Shown one piece after another: positions 35,554-46,399 of a stretch of 64,000 nt of DNA. Below the pieces are notes generated by a model. It was not told where the DNA came from and did not search any database. It saw only the letters and a program-made list of their open reading frames with translations. How positions within the stretch are numbered: position 1 is the stretch's first letter; each line of letters begins with the position of its first letter. The stretch comes from Clostridiales bacterium (GTDB lineage: Bacteria; Bacillota; Clostridia; Peptostreptococcales; Anaerovoracaceae): NCBI GenBank assembly GCA_015243575.1, contig CP042469.1:2446929-2510928 (forward strand), written 5' to 3'. Made by a program: the position numbers and the translations under genes.

Positions 35554-37864
35554 CTAAACCTCCTTAATATGTTCGGATATTTTTAATGTCTGGATGCCGG
35601 AAATGCCCAAAATGGTGGCGGTGGCGACGCAGCCTCCAATGAGCAGAGGTGAAACAAGATAGACAAACCATGGGTTTAACACAAAATCAAAGGTTGCTGC
35701 ACCAAAGGAAGAAACGATTGCGATACCCACAAGCTCTCCCAGTGTGTTCGCCAAACGTGCCGAAGATTACACCCAGTGCCAGCACGGTGATGGAGCGCGT
35801 AAATACTGCCTGCGGATATCCGCACAGGTGAATCCCATTGATTTTAGTATGGCGATGGGATATCGATCTTTTATCACCAGCATTTTTATAAACAACAGCG
35901 TAACCAGCAGTGTAAGCAAAGCGGTTGCCCAAATGGCAACTATGGAAGCCATTTTGATGGCGTCCGCATAGAACCGAGCATCTGCCCAATGCTTTCGTCG
36001 ATACCGGTAACCTTGGCGAAGGAAACTGTTCCCTGTACTGTGATATTGCTGCCTCTACGCCCTGTCGGTCACGAAATGTGGCTGCAATTCCAACACTCAA
36101 AACATCTCCATTTTTACGTCAAAGTGGCTTGTGCCGTTCGGCCGCCGCTGGTGACATCAGAGTAAATCCACAGACTGTGAGGTGCTTTTCCGCGCCGTCA
36201 ACGAATAAAATGATTTCATCTCCAACAGTTTTTCGAGGTCTTTTGCATTGATAATAGAGAGCAAGTTCTGATGCTGATTGCGGAGCACGGCCATTGGAGT
36301 AGGTAATCGGAAAAGCAGAGTAGTCACCAAATGTCACCCGGCTTCTCTATTGTCCCATCATCCACTTTCCGGTCCAGCATCCTACTGGTAAACAAAGCGT
36401 ACTTTTCAACATTCTGATCCGCAGCCAGCACATCAGCAACTTGACCTTTCCTGCAGCATCCTCCACCTGTGTCCGCATCACCCCAATATTAACGTCGCAA
36501 ATTCCCATGCCCATGTAGGTGATGAAGCTTTTCGAAGAAATGGTTCTGCTGATATTTTGAGGCACAATCATAAGGAATGATGAAATGACCAGTACCGTCA
36601 GCATAGTGACATACAGTTCTTTCCGAGAACATCCTTGATTCAAGAAAGATGTTCCGGGAAAAAGCCTGTTATTACTGAGTCGGAAGGTTCTCGCCGATTT
36701 GGATTTTTCCGCGGAGCACCGAATCGCAGTGCCTGCACGGCGGATATTTTACGGGCGCCGCGGCACTCCGCTCACATAAAGCAGAACGCTTCCGCAGATT
36801 ACCGTCGCCCCCAATAATCCGCAGAGCAATCCGGGCAATGAGCTTCCGCTTTCGCCCATGTACAGTCGAAGATTTTGCATGAATAGCGTTTGAAGCGGCA
36901 GGGAGGCCACAAAACCCAACATGCAAGCTGTCCCCGCAATAACGCCGTACTTGGCAAGGTAGATCTTTTTTATTTGCGATACCCGCATCCCAATAGCCTT
37001 CAGTACACCGATTTCTTTATAATCCTCTTCAATCTTAGCGAGCAGCGTAAATCGGATACACAAAAATGCCACGATGATGACAAGGATTCCAATCAATACC
37101 AGCACGGCAATCATGATGCCGTCGGTAATGCCGTTGATCATTTTCACTTGATTGTAAGTGATGGCGGGCGGACCGTTTGCAGGAAGTCCTGCGCCTTGGT
37201 AAGCCGCTTCGAAAGCTGGTAAGGAAGCATCCTTAGACAACCGAAACTCAATGAGATTTTCTAGCTGTCCGAATTCACGGACCCTTTCAAAATCCGCTTG
37301 GCTCACAAGGAACCGCTTGGAGCTTACAAGCGCCGCGTTCATAATCGAATCACGTAAAAACCCTGCAACGGTAAATGAAATGCCGTGAATGATCACCTTA
37401 TCTCCAATTGCTATATTTCCTTCCTTCATATAGTAGATCGGGACATATATTTCGCCGTCTACGGGACGGATGACTTCACTGTTCAAGTTTAGCAGGTAAT
37501 CGAATTTCTCGCCCTGCACAGAAAGTCCATTATCCTGTATGCTTCCGGCAAGGGAATCGTCTCCGATGATAATGTCCGCTCCCTCGATGTTGAGGAACGG
37601 AAGTACCTGATACTCCTCTACGCTGTTATTCGCATCGGCAAAATTTCGAATCTGTTCCAGATCTACATCGCCTGTGTGCATCTGCATGAAATGAAGGGAC
37701 TTTGCCGAAATCAGCATATGATCGATGGCACCAAACAGATTTATGGTAAGCGAAGCGGCCAAAGAGGTCAACATGGCAGAAATGAGTATAAATGCCATAA
37801 TCGTCCCGGTGATCAATTTACTTTTTCGTATATCGTTCTTGATCATTTTTTGATACTGAATCAC
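35554..37864 (-). pseudogene. FtsX-like ABC permease, frameshifted
   Basis: Large permease of about 770 codons with two membrane halves. GTG 37864 follows GGAGGTTGAAGACT. The first 380 residues are in one frame: TGTIMAFILISAMLTSLAAS, a periplasm-facing domain, then GIMIAVLVLIGILVIIVAFL and KEIGVLKAIGMRVSQIKKI, the MacB/FtsX coupling signature. The second half is scattered over four frames (MASIVAIWATALLTLLVTLL, YPIAILKSMGFTCADIRRQY). Pairs with the ATPase at 34729 and the two-component genes upstream, as in antimicrobial-peptide or envelope-stress exporters. Function inferred from layout. Confidence 0.8.
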
Positions 37865-39002
37865 AGTCTTCAACCTCCATCTTATTGAATGCTGAAAGTT
37901 TCGGAAAATGCAGGACAAACGCCTTTGTATAGGGTGAGGCTGCCTCCGATACAAAAACCTCGCCGAAATGCTGCTCCATCACCTTTTTTACAATGGCAAG
38001 ACCAAGGCCTGTTCCACTGCTGGCACTTCTTGAATCACTGCCGGTGACAAAAGGCTCAAACAGGCTTCCGGCGATGGCCTCCGGGATCGGCGCTCCGTTA
38101 TCGGCAATTTGTATCTCAATATGACTAGGTTCATCCGTCAGTTTCACGGACAAAGACTGCCCGCCGGGTTATGGCGGATTGCATTTGTCAGCAGATTCCC
38201 AATAGCACGGCTTATTTCCAATGAATCCACCATCCAAAATACGGGTTCATCCGGCAACCGTAGCTTCAAACGCATCTGCCTGCTTTCAATTTCGCCAAAC
38301 AACGCGGCGCAAGATACGCGGATCAGCTCTGCAAGGTCAGCCTCCGCAAAATTCATCTTGTATTGCGTACCCATCTTGGAATAGGAAAGCGCTGGTCAAT
38401 CAATTGGTTTACCTGCGTGGATTTCGCTTTTATCGCCAGATGGTATTCTCTCTGTTTGTCCGGTTCCTCCACCATGCCCCTGGCCAGAGCCCCGGCATAT
38501 CCGTAAATCGTTGTCATGGGAGTTTTAAGGTCGTGGGCAATGTGTGAGAAAAGCTGCATCCTTTCATATTCCATTGTCATTCGCTTTTCTTCGGAGTCTT
38601 TCAGCCTTTGAACCATATAATTGAAGGCGTCACGCATTTCACCAAATTCAGTCTCTGTTTCAAAATCAAGCTTAGTGTCCAAATGGCCCGCCGTAACCGC
38701 CTTGAAGCCTTCTTGCATGTACTGTACAGGTTTCATTATTTTCCTGCTGACCCTGCGCCCAAAGGACAATCCCGGTCAAATAGACTGTCGCCGTGATAAG
38801 ATTCCAGAAAACCGAAACTATGATTTGCAGTTTTGGGTCTCCTCTGCCAGCGGAGAAGACGCTAGTTCCGAGAAGTTCATCCGTTATCGAATGTAATCAT
38901 ACTGAACAAAAGCTCCAAAATCAGAAGCGTCAGTGCAATTCCGATGGTATATCCTATAAAACTGAGCATGATGACTCTTTTGAAGCTGTGCTTTTTCTTC
39001 AT
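37818..39002 (-). pseudogene. Sensor histidine kinase, frameshifted
   Basis: Membrane kinase with HAMP-like linker (KPVQYMQEGFKAVTAGHLDT), phosphoacceptor LFSHIAHDLKTPMTTIYGYA (His in the H-box), N-box NLLTNAIRHNP and G-box GTGLGLAIVKKVMEQHF. At least three shifts break it (near 38380, 38160 and 38750). The start ATG at 39002 overlaps the response-regulator stop (ATGA). The 3' end as given overlaps the permease start by 46 nt; the original stop may be a TGA near 37873. Confidence 0.8.
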
Positions 39003-39680
39003 GTACGTACCTCCAGACGATACCCTAACCCCGAACGGTTCCGATGGATACTCCGCCGCCTGAGGGAAGTTTGCTGCGCAGCTTGCTGATGGCTACCATC
39101 ACCGTATTGTCGTCCACGATGGCAGTCTCCTGCCAAGCAGCTTCATAAATCTGCTGTTTGGTGTATACACGCCGGGACTTTTCATTAATAGCTTCATCAT
39201 GTTATATTCCGTGGCGGTGAGTGGAATGATTCCGCGCCAAAGCTTAGTGTGCAAGCGCAAACATCCATACGCAATTCGCCTGCCTTCAGTAGCGCGCTTC
39301 GGAATTCTCCTTATATCCGTCATATCGGCGCAATTGGGCTTTGATCCGGCAGTGACCTCCAATGGATCAAACGGCTTTGTCACATAATCGTCCGCACCCA
39401 GATCAAGTCCCAATATTTTCTCATGGTTCTCCGTCTTGGCGCTCACGATAATAATGGGGAGATCGCTGTGTTCTCTCAAACCTTTGATCAGCTGATAACC
39501 GTCAAGCTCCGGCATCATAATGTCTATGACAGCCAGGTCAATCCGTGCAAATGCCGCCTGTCTCAGCGCGTCTGCTCCATTTTCAGCTTGTATCACCGAA
39601 TAGCCGTCCTTTTCTATATATAGCCGCAGAAGCTCGCGAATTTCCTTCTCATCATCTACAATCAGAATCGTTTTATTCAT
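38999..39680 (-). pseudogene. OmpR-family response regulator, frameshifted
   Basis: Receiver with ILIVDDEKEIRELL, phospho-Asp in DLAVIDIMMPELDG, IIIVSAKTE and DDYVTKPFDPLEV, all intact. The DNA-binding half needs several single-base repairs: GCCGG to GCCCGG at about 39348, a C at about 39171 (giving GRVYTKQQIYEAAW), and a G at about 39030 (giving TVRGLGYRLEV, the winged-helix C-terminus). ATG 39680 after GGAGGAGACC. First gene of a unit with the kinase, permease and ATPase. Confidence 0.82.
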
Positions 39681-39964
39681 GGTCTCCTCCATTCCACCGT
39701 CAATCGGTGGCACAAATTCGGTATGAAGAATGAGAATCGCTCTTCTCCCTCGTCATACCTTCAAGCCGTATGTTCATTATCGTTGCCTTGTCTTTCAGTT
39801 TACCATGTTTTATCTTAACATTACCTTAAATTCTATTACTGTTTGTCAGTCATTCCTGCGACTTTACTCTCTCTTACGGCTAGCGATAAGCGCTGTTGGT
39901 TTTGGAAAAGCAGGTTGACGGGTTCCCTCGCGCAGTCATCCTCTGCAGCTTAAGCTACAAATAA

Positions 39965-39991
39965 AAAAATGAGGTGTAAAACCTCATTTTT
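39965..39991 (-). terminator. Terminator after the butyrate kinase operon
   Basis: AAAAATGAGGT and ACCTCATTTTT form a perfect 11-bp stem around GTAAA, with A/T runs on both sides, so it can work on both strands. It lies 85 nt past the end of buk and upstream of the response-regulator genes. Confidence 0.8.
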
Positions 39992-40075
39992 CATAAGCAT
40001 GGGTAAAAGGGAATTCAATCATGGCTCTCCTTTACTTCAAAAGATTCCTGCTGTAAAGTCTCTAAGGCCATATCG

Positions 40076-41167
40076 CTATCTCTTCTTCCTCTCCTTTTTG
40101 ACTGGCTGATATTCTCTGGTCGTCTCTTCTCCCCTGAGGATTCGAAGAGCCCCCAATGCCAGAGCTTCCATTTCGTCTTCACCTGGTATGATTTCGATCG
40201 GCGCAATGAAATTTACCCGTTCTGCAATCATATTGGTGAGCATCTTGGAATACGCCAGCCCTCCCGTAAGGATAATCAAATCGATGTCGCCTCTCAAGAC
40301 AGGAGCCATTTCTCCAATCCCCTTAGCAATTTGATATGCCATGGCTTCATATACCAGCTTTGCCTGATCATTGCCTTCCACGATCATTCTTTCGATTTCT
40401 CTGCAGTCGGAGGTCCCGAAATGCGCCTTTAAGCCTCCTTGACCTCGAACCTTCCTGGCCATTTCCTTTTTATTGTATTTTCCGGAAAAACACATCTCGA
40501 TGACATAGAAAAGTGGAACGCTTCCCGAACGTTCCGGAGCAAAAGGGCCTGCATCATCTCCAATCGCATCAATGATTTTACCATTTTCATGAATACCGAT
40601 GGAGATTCCTCCCCCCAGATGGGCCACAATCAAACGCAGATCTTCGTATTTCCTTCCGTGCTTTGCCGCCGCCTTACGTGCCGTGGCTTTCATATTCAGG
40701 ACGTGGCACATGCTGCGCCTACGCACATCTGGCATCCCCGTTATTGCAGCGAGATCTGGAAAATCATCCGCCGTAACCGCGTCATAAATATAGGCATTGA
40801 TTCCAAGAGGCATTGCGATTTCCGAAGCCAGCAGTGCTCCCAAATTGGAAGCGTGTGGGGAAGCCTCCTCATTATAAATCGCATCAATCATGGTTTCCGT
40901 TACAAGATACCCTCCTCCTAGCATATTGGGAAGAAGGCCTCCCCTGCCCGCCACCGCTGATAATTCCGAGAGCTCCACCTTATGTTCTGATAAAATAGAA
41001 TAGACTGCCCTCGTTCGAAAACCCATCTGATCCAGAATTTCATCAAAGCGGTTCAGCTCTTCAGCAGGATGCTCGATGCACTCGGAAAAAATTCTCTTTT
41101 CATTTTCATACAGGGCTACCTTTGTTGACGTAGAACCCGGATTGATCGCAAGAACTTTATAATTCAT
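40076..41167 (-). CDS. buk: Butyrate kinase (or branched/aromatic-acid kinase homologue)
   Basis: Acetokinase-family enzyme: acyl phosphate + ADP to carboxylate + ATP. 363 aa, intact. INPGSTSTKVALYE (phosphate loop) at the N-terminus, GRGGLLPNMLGGGYLV, AHLGGGISIGIHENG and LILTGGLAYSKML are the family blocks. Last gene of the sigma-54 operon that starts at 48161. Butyrate kinases accept various short and branched acyl phosphates, and the neighbours (ior genes, ptb) suggest that the natural substrate here could be an aryl- or branched-chain acyl phosphate. Enzyme class is safe; substrate is inferred. Confidence 0.9.
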   Translation of the reverse strand: MNYKVLAINPGSTSTKVALYENEKRIFSECIEHPAEELNRFDEILDQMGFRTRAVYSILSEHKVELSELSAVAGRGGLLPNMLGGGYLVTETMIDAIYNEEASPHASNLGALLASEIAMPLGINAYIYDAVTADDFPDLAAITGMPDVRRRSMCHVLNMKATARKAAAKHGRKYEDLRLIVAHLGGGISIGIHENGKIIDAIGDDAGPFAPERSGSVPLFYVIEMCFSGKYNKKEMARKVRGQGGLKAHFGTSDCREIERMIVEGNDQAKLVYEAMAYQIAKGIGEMAPVLRGDIDLIILTGGLAYSKMLTNMIAERVNFIAPIEIIPGEDEMEALALGALRILRGEETTREYQPVKKERKKR

Positions 41168-41265
41168 TCCGTTACTCCCTTCCTGTTACAAATAGCAAAT
41201 CGGTGCTTATAAGCGAGCCTCCCCCTCTTTCCTGGACAATTCTGAAAATCCATGGCATCCTATCA

Positions 41266-42640
41266 TTACTCAATGGGAGCTAAGCTGGCCTGAAAATGAC
41301 GTAGAACCGGCGGCTCCCAGGTAATCTTGTAGCCATGGCGGATGCTTTCACGACGTTTCCAGACCTCATGAATGGCTTCAATAACCATATCGTAGTGACT
41401 TTGGGTATAGACACGGCGCGGTATTGCAAGCCGTGTAAACTCGTTGATCGACTTGAGTTGCTTTCCAGTATCGGGATCATTGCCAATCATGTACGAACCG
41501 ATATCACAGGAACGCAGGCCGCATTCCTTGTAGAGCTCCACTGCCAGCACCTGTCCGGGGAATTCATCGTATGGCAGCTGAGGATAGAATTTTGCAGCAT
41601 CAAGGAAAATTCCATGGCCGCCTGCCGGACTTTGATAAGGAATTTCCAGTTCATCTAGCCGATCACCAAAATACTCCATTGTACCAAGACGGTAGCGCGC
41701 CCAGTTTTCATCAAGACCCTCATACAGACCGACCGCAAGGCATTCAAGATCGCGACCGTTGAGACCACCATAGGAATAAAAGCCCTCATAGCTGATACAG
41801 TTTGCTTTGAGATTCAAGATGTAAGGTACATTCTCATCCTTGACGCCGATTAGCCCACCCATATTGACAATGGTATCTTTCTTTGCGGACATTGTAAAAG
41901 TATCTGCCAAATCGAAGAAGGCTTGGATAATCTCTTTAATCGACATATCTTTACATTCCGGCTCGCGCATTTTAACGAACATCGCATTTTCTGCATAACG
42001 TGCCGCATCAATATTGAGATGAATCTGATATTTTCGACAAATCGACGCAACCTGGCGCATATTCTCCAAGGAAACCGGCTGACCCCGGCAGAATTGTTGG
42101 TAATCGTCATAACAACCATGCCGATATTTTCAGGGCCCTTTTCCTGATCATCTCCTCCATCTTCGCTGCATCCATGTTTCCCTTAAACGGAGCACGCAGC
42201 TGACTATCCGCACCTCGGGATTGCAGCACTCTAGGCGCGGGCTCCAGCCAACTCAACATGTGCACGTGTCGTATCGAAAAATAGATTTGCGATCGCATAT
42301 TTCCCTACCCAGGAAACAAGGAAACAGGACCTTTTCCGCAGCTCGCCCTTGATGGACAGGCTGAATGTAGCCATATCCAAAGACATCCTTTGCAGCTTCG
42401 ATCAACTTATAATAGCTTTTCCCACCTGCATAAGCCTCATCACCGAGCATGAGCGCTGCCCACTGTGCGTCGCTCATAGCGTTGGTACCGGAATCAGTCA
42501 GGTATCGTATACGTCCTCGCCGCGCAGGCGAAAAGGTTGTACTCTGCCGCTCTGATGTACTGCTCACGCTGCTCGCGAGTCGTCATTTTGATCGGTTCCA
42601 CCATCTTGATACGATAAGGTTCTGGAATAAAATGTGCCAT
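41266..42640 (-). pseudogene. tnaA: Tryptophanase, frameshifted
   Basis: PLP enzyme splitting tryptophan into indole, pyruvate and ammonia. ATG 42640 after GGAGGTAGTATT gives MAHFIPEPYRIKMVEPIK; then [20 protein letters not shown], and in other frames the middle region; the last 267 residues are in one frame with the PLP lysine in [31 protein letters not shown] resembles tryptophanase, not tyrosine phenol-lyase, which has an Arg there. Shifts lie near 42540, 42300 and 42100. All catalytic blocks survive. Confidence 0.82.
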
Positions 42641-42766
42641 AATACTACCTCCATTTTTTTAGTTATATAGAGCCCCGGTCCCCGACAGTAAGGCAGGTAG
42701 CGGACAGCACTGGAACACATTTGGTTTTTTCTGAAAAGTTCTGGTGCCCTGAAACTCCAAATGTTG

Positions 42767-43342
42767 TCAACTTCTAGGGTTGCAGAGTACCAGGATCGCT
42801 CCCAGGCAAATAGAAAGCATCGCCGCCATAAGCACGCGATATTCGTGAGGCAACAGGAAGGTTACGGTATGTGCCGGAATCCAGAAGGCTGGAATCGTCC
42901 TGCAGACTACAAAGGTGACGAATCCTTTTAAATCGGCGGCGTCCAGCACCTCACTCAAGGTTATCTTCCTCATCTTTAGCATTCTGCCCTGGCCCAAATC
43001 AATCCATGTATCGGTAATGCGATGGAATAACATAAACGAAGGTCCAAAGACAGATTCATAATTGTGCTGATAAAAAGGCTGTCACAAGAATTGGAAAGAG
43101 TCCCTCCCTTTGACAAAAGGAAGGTATCCTCTCATGCAGCTTCGAACCCCTGCGTCAAACAAGGTGAACATTAGAGTTACCATCATTCCGATGATGCCCC
43201 AGACGATAATGCGCCACAAGACCCCAATCGGCTTCTTCCAGTAACCCACCACGATTCGGATTGCCAGCTCACCCATGCTGGCCAGAACAGCAAACTTAAA
43301 AAGCCCATCAGGTAGGGGATGTTTGCATATTGGTGCCTCCAT
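42767..43342 (-). pseudogene. Small membrane protein, frameshifted (Mpv17-like?)
   Basis: About 190 codons in two main frames: VLWRIIVWGIIGMMVTLMF and later GFVTFVVCRTIPAFWIPAHT, FLLPHEYRVLMAAMLSICLG. Four hydrophobic segments and the WIPAHT/LLPHEYRVL pattern recall the Mpv17/PMP22 family, but the match is weak. It lies between ptb and tnaA in the operon, and may be a transporter or an accessory protein for the fermentation pathway. Function not known. Confidence 0.5.
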
Positions 43343-43368
43343 GATTATTAATACATGCCTAGAATCAA

Positions 43369-44274
43369 TCAGGGCTGCCCTAACTGCTTTTGCGCGGATG
43401 CCGCTGATAATACCAGTGAAAGGTATTTCTCCTCTGCCGTAGCTCCTCTTGATACCAATACAATCGGAGCGCCGGCGCCGGTGATCATACCAGCCATCTT
43501 CGCGCCAGCAGTGAACTGGAAGGCTTTCGCCAGCAGGTTACCGCTGGTCATATTGGGCATGAGCAGGATATCTACATCTCCCGTAACTGGGCTGGAATAC
43601 CCTTGATTCCGGCTTCGGCACTCATGGCCAGATCATAGGAGATAGGGCCTTCCACGATGCACCGGGAAGTTTCCCGGTTCATCGCCGCAGCAGATCTCCG
43701 TCGATGGATTCCTGCATTTTCGGGTTTACCTGCTCTGCCGCCGCCAAAACGGCAACTTTAGGGTTTTCATAGCCTAAGCCAATAAGAACCTTTACCGCGT
43801 TCATCAGGATCTGCGCCTTTTCGCCTGTGTTGGGATACGGCAGCATCCCGCCATCGGTCAATACCAGAAGCTTATGGTAACTTGGCACTTCAAAAATCCC
43901 GAAGTGGGACATCACGCCCCCCCTCTGCAGACCTCGTTCCTTGTTTACCACTTCTCTGAGGAGGTCCGCCGTCTGAAGCTTTCCTTTCATGAGAAAATCC
44001 GCTTCTCCTTCACGCACCATCGAACTGCCCTGCGGTCCGCCATATCATCGTCGCTGATATCAAGAATCTCTGCTTCAGGAAAGAAAACCCTTCTTTTTCA
44101 TAATACTTTCTATTTTGGTTTGGTCCCCAATTAAAATCGGTACCGCAATCCCATTTTCATAGGCCCTGTGAATTCCTCCAGGGTATGCTCATCATGGGCT
44201 GCTGCAACAACCACTTTTTTCTTTTGAGGATTTTTCTGTACAAATTGAATCAGCTCTTCAAAATTTTTCATCAT
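43369..44274 (-). pseudogene. ptb: Phosphate butyryltransferase family protein, frameshifted
   Basis: Acyl-CoA + phosphate to acyl phosphate + CoA; partner of butyrate kinase. Start MKNFEELIQFVQKNPQKKK, the AAHDEHTLEE segment (Ala-Ala-Asp/His pattern typical of Ptb), DFLMKGKLQTADLLREVVN, then HKLLVLTDGGMLPYPNT and a C-terminal LLAKAFQFTAGAKMAGMITG and GAPIVLVSRGATAEEK. About 300 codons broken near 44130, 44040, 43670 and 43560. It is upstream of tnaA and buk. Confidence 0.82.
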
Positions 44275-44371
44275 TCACTCCGCAAGTAAGTATTTCAATT
44301 TTCTTACACTCGGTGTACTGTTGCGTTGAAGTTTAGCAAGCAGTAAACCTAATAGTCGGTGTATCAGAGCA

Positions 44372-45822
44372 CTAGTTTGTTACGGTGCTCTTTTTTCTGT
44401 AAAAAACGATATAAGCAAAGATCAGGACAATTGCTGCTGCAACGATCATTGCCGTAACAGAATGGAATTTATCCCAATACCCTTTAAAGAAGATGACCAG
44501 AACGATCAGGGGCAGGGCATAGGATACATATGCTCTGACTGCAGCAGGGAACCTTCGACCTTCCTGCATTGGCCTCATTGTAAAAGCCTTGCCAGCCCCA
44601 GCCGTACCGATAGGTACAGAACATCAGGTAAACCAGAGAGCCTAATGGCAGGATGTTGTTGGATACAATAAAATCTTCCAGATCCATGACAACTGTGCCT
44701 TCACCTAGAGGCGCAAATCCGCTCCACAGGTTGAATCCTAAAATACAGGGCATCGATAAAATAATAACTGCTACGATATTGATCATAACCGCTTTTTTTC
44801 TTTCCCAGCCCCATAAATCGATGGCAAAGGAAATAATATTCTCAAATACGGCAATGATGGTTGTCAAAGCAGCAAAGGACAGGAACACGAAGAAGAGTGC
44901 GCCCCAGATGACTCCTCCTGTCATATGATTGAAAATATTCGGCAGTGTGATGAAAACTAGGCCAGGGCCCGCACCGGGTTCTACGCCGAATGCAAAACAC
45001 GCCGGGATGATAATGCCGGCCATCAGAGCAACCAGTGTATCCAGCGCTGTAATGCTGACGGCCTCTCTGCAAGGGAACGGGATTTATCCAGATAGCTCCC
45101 GAATATGGCCATAGATCCCATTCCGAGGGACAAAGTAAAAAACCTGACCCATTGCCGCAAATACGACATTACCAATTCCTGTTCCACCAGCCTTCCAAAA
45201 TCAGGCTTCAGGTAAAAGCTCAGTCCGGTTCCTGCGCCTTCCAGTGTAACGGAACGGACAGCCAGCACGGCCATCAGAAGGATTAGGCATATCATCATAA
45301 CCTTTGTTACCTTTTCTACTCCGTTCCTTAAGCCCATTGCACAGATTCCGAAGGAAATTAAAATTGCGAGGATCGTCCAAATCGTAAGGGTTGCCGGGGA
45401 ATTGAGCATTTCACCAAAACTACCGGCGACCTGATCCGGAGCCAGTCCTGAAAAATCGCCTCTTATTGATTTAAAGCAATAATAAAGCATCCAGCCTCCG
45501 ACCATGGTGTAGAACATCATCAACATATAATTGCCCGCCATTGCGATGTAGCCGAACAAATGCCATTTGGTTCCTTCCGGCTCCAGCACCCTAAAGGAAG
45601 AGGCGGCGCTTTTCTGGCTTCCCCGACCTACTGAAAATTCCATGATCATAATCGGCAGACCCAGTATTACAAGAAATAATAAATAGATAAGAATGAATGC
45701 CGCTCCACCGTAAAGGCCAGTAATGTATGGAAATCTCCACACATTTCCCAGGCCGACGGCACAGCCGGCGGAGACCAGGATGAACCCCAGCCTTGAAGCA
45801 AATTGTTCTCTTTCTTATAGTG
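44372..45822 (-). pseudogene. Sodium-dependent (NSS family) amino acid transporter, frameshifted
   Basis: Neurotransmitter:sodium symporter fold. The first segment reads ASRLGFILVSAGCAVGLGN, directly followed by VWRFPYITGLYGGAAF, the sodium/substrate site unwound helix. Then 240 codons in one frame and C-terminal segments after shifts near 45050 and 44550. Bacterial members include tryptophan and tyrosine carriers (TnaT, TutB). Next to tnaA and the ior genes an aromatic amino acid substrate is likely. The start codon near 45822 is blurred by a shift. Confidence 0.82.
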
Positions 45823-45829
45823 TTCCCTC

Positions 45830-46398
45830 CTAAATTTGATATCCCTCTTTAAATGCATTCCAGTTAATTTCTTCGAAGCCCCTTTTTACATTTTTTCTGA
45901 TCAATGCTTCCCAGTCGATCTCATCCAGGCGCATCGCCTTTACCAGCGCTCCCAGCAATACAACGTTCATCGTCTTAGAATTCCCCAGATCTCGTGCTAT
46001 ATCGCCCGCTTTGATTACTACGGTGTCGGCTGCTTCCTGTAATATCTCCAAGACGCCCTGTGGATATTGTTCCGCTCCGATCTGTATCGGTATCGTAGGC
46101 ATCTCGAAATCATTGACCACGATCTCACCTCCCTGCTTTAAATATTCGATCCATCTTAAAGCCTCCATTTTTTCAAAGGCCACGATCACGTCGGCTTCAC
46201 CCTTTCCCATGATTGGGGAATATACCTTATCTCCAAATCGTATCTGTGTGCTGACGTTGCCCCCTCTGCGACATGCCGTGGATCTCCGACATTTTACATC
46301 ATAGCCCGCTTTTAACAAGCCTTCCGTTAATATCTTACTGGCAAGTATGGTTCCCTGCCCGCCGACTCCGACCAACAGAATATTTTTATGCCGCTCAT
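45830..46398 (-). pseudogene. iorB: Indolepyruvate:ferredoxin oxidoreductase beta subunit, frameshifted
   Basis: Oxidises aryl pyruvates to aryl-acetyl-CoA with ferredoxin. ATG 46398 (MSGIKNILLVGVGGQGTIL after restoring one A in the run at 46384-46388). The conserved VKMSEIHGMSQRGGNV is also misread in the given sequence (KCRRSTACRRGGNV), which returns to frame after loss of one A and two G. The remainder (KGEADVIVAFEKMEALRW, KTMNVVLLGALVKAM) is clean. Starts 1 nt after the iorA stop. Confidence 0.85.
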
Positions 46399-46399
46399 A

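Noticed and set aside
42641-42766. Possible TnaC-like leader before tnaA
   Set aside because: No short open frame with a conserved Trp and no rho site was found; the sequence is spacer to the membrane-protein gene.
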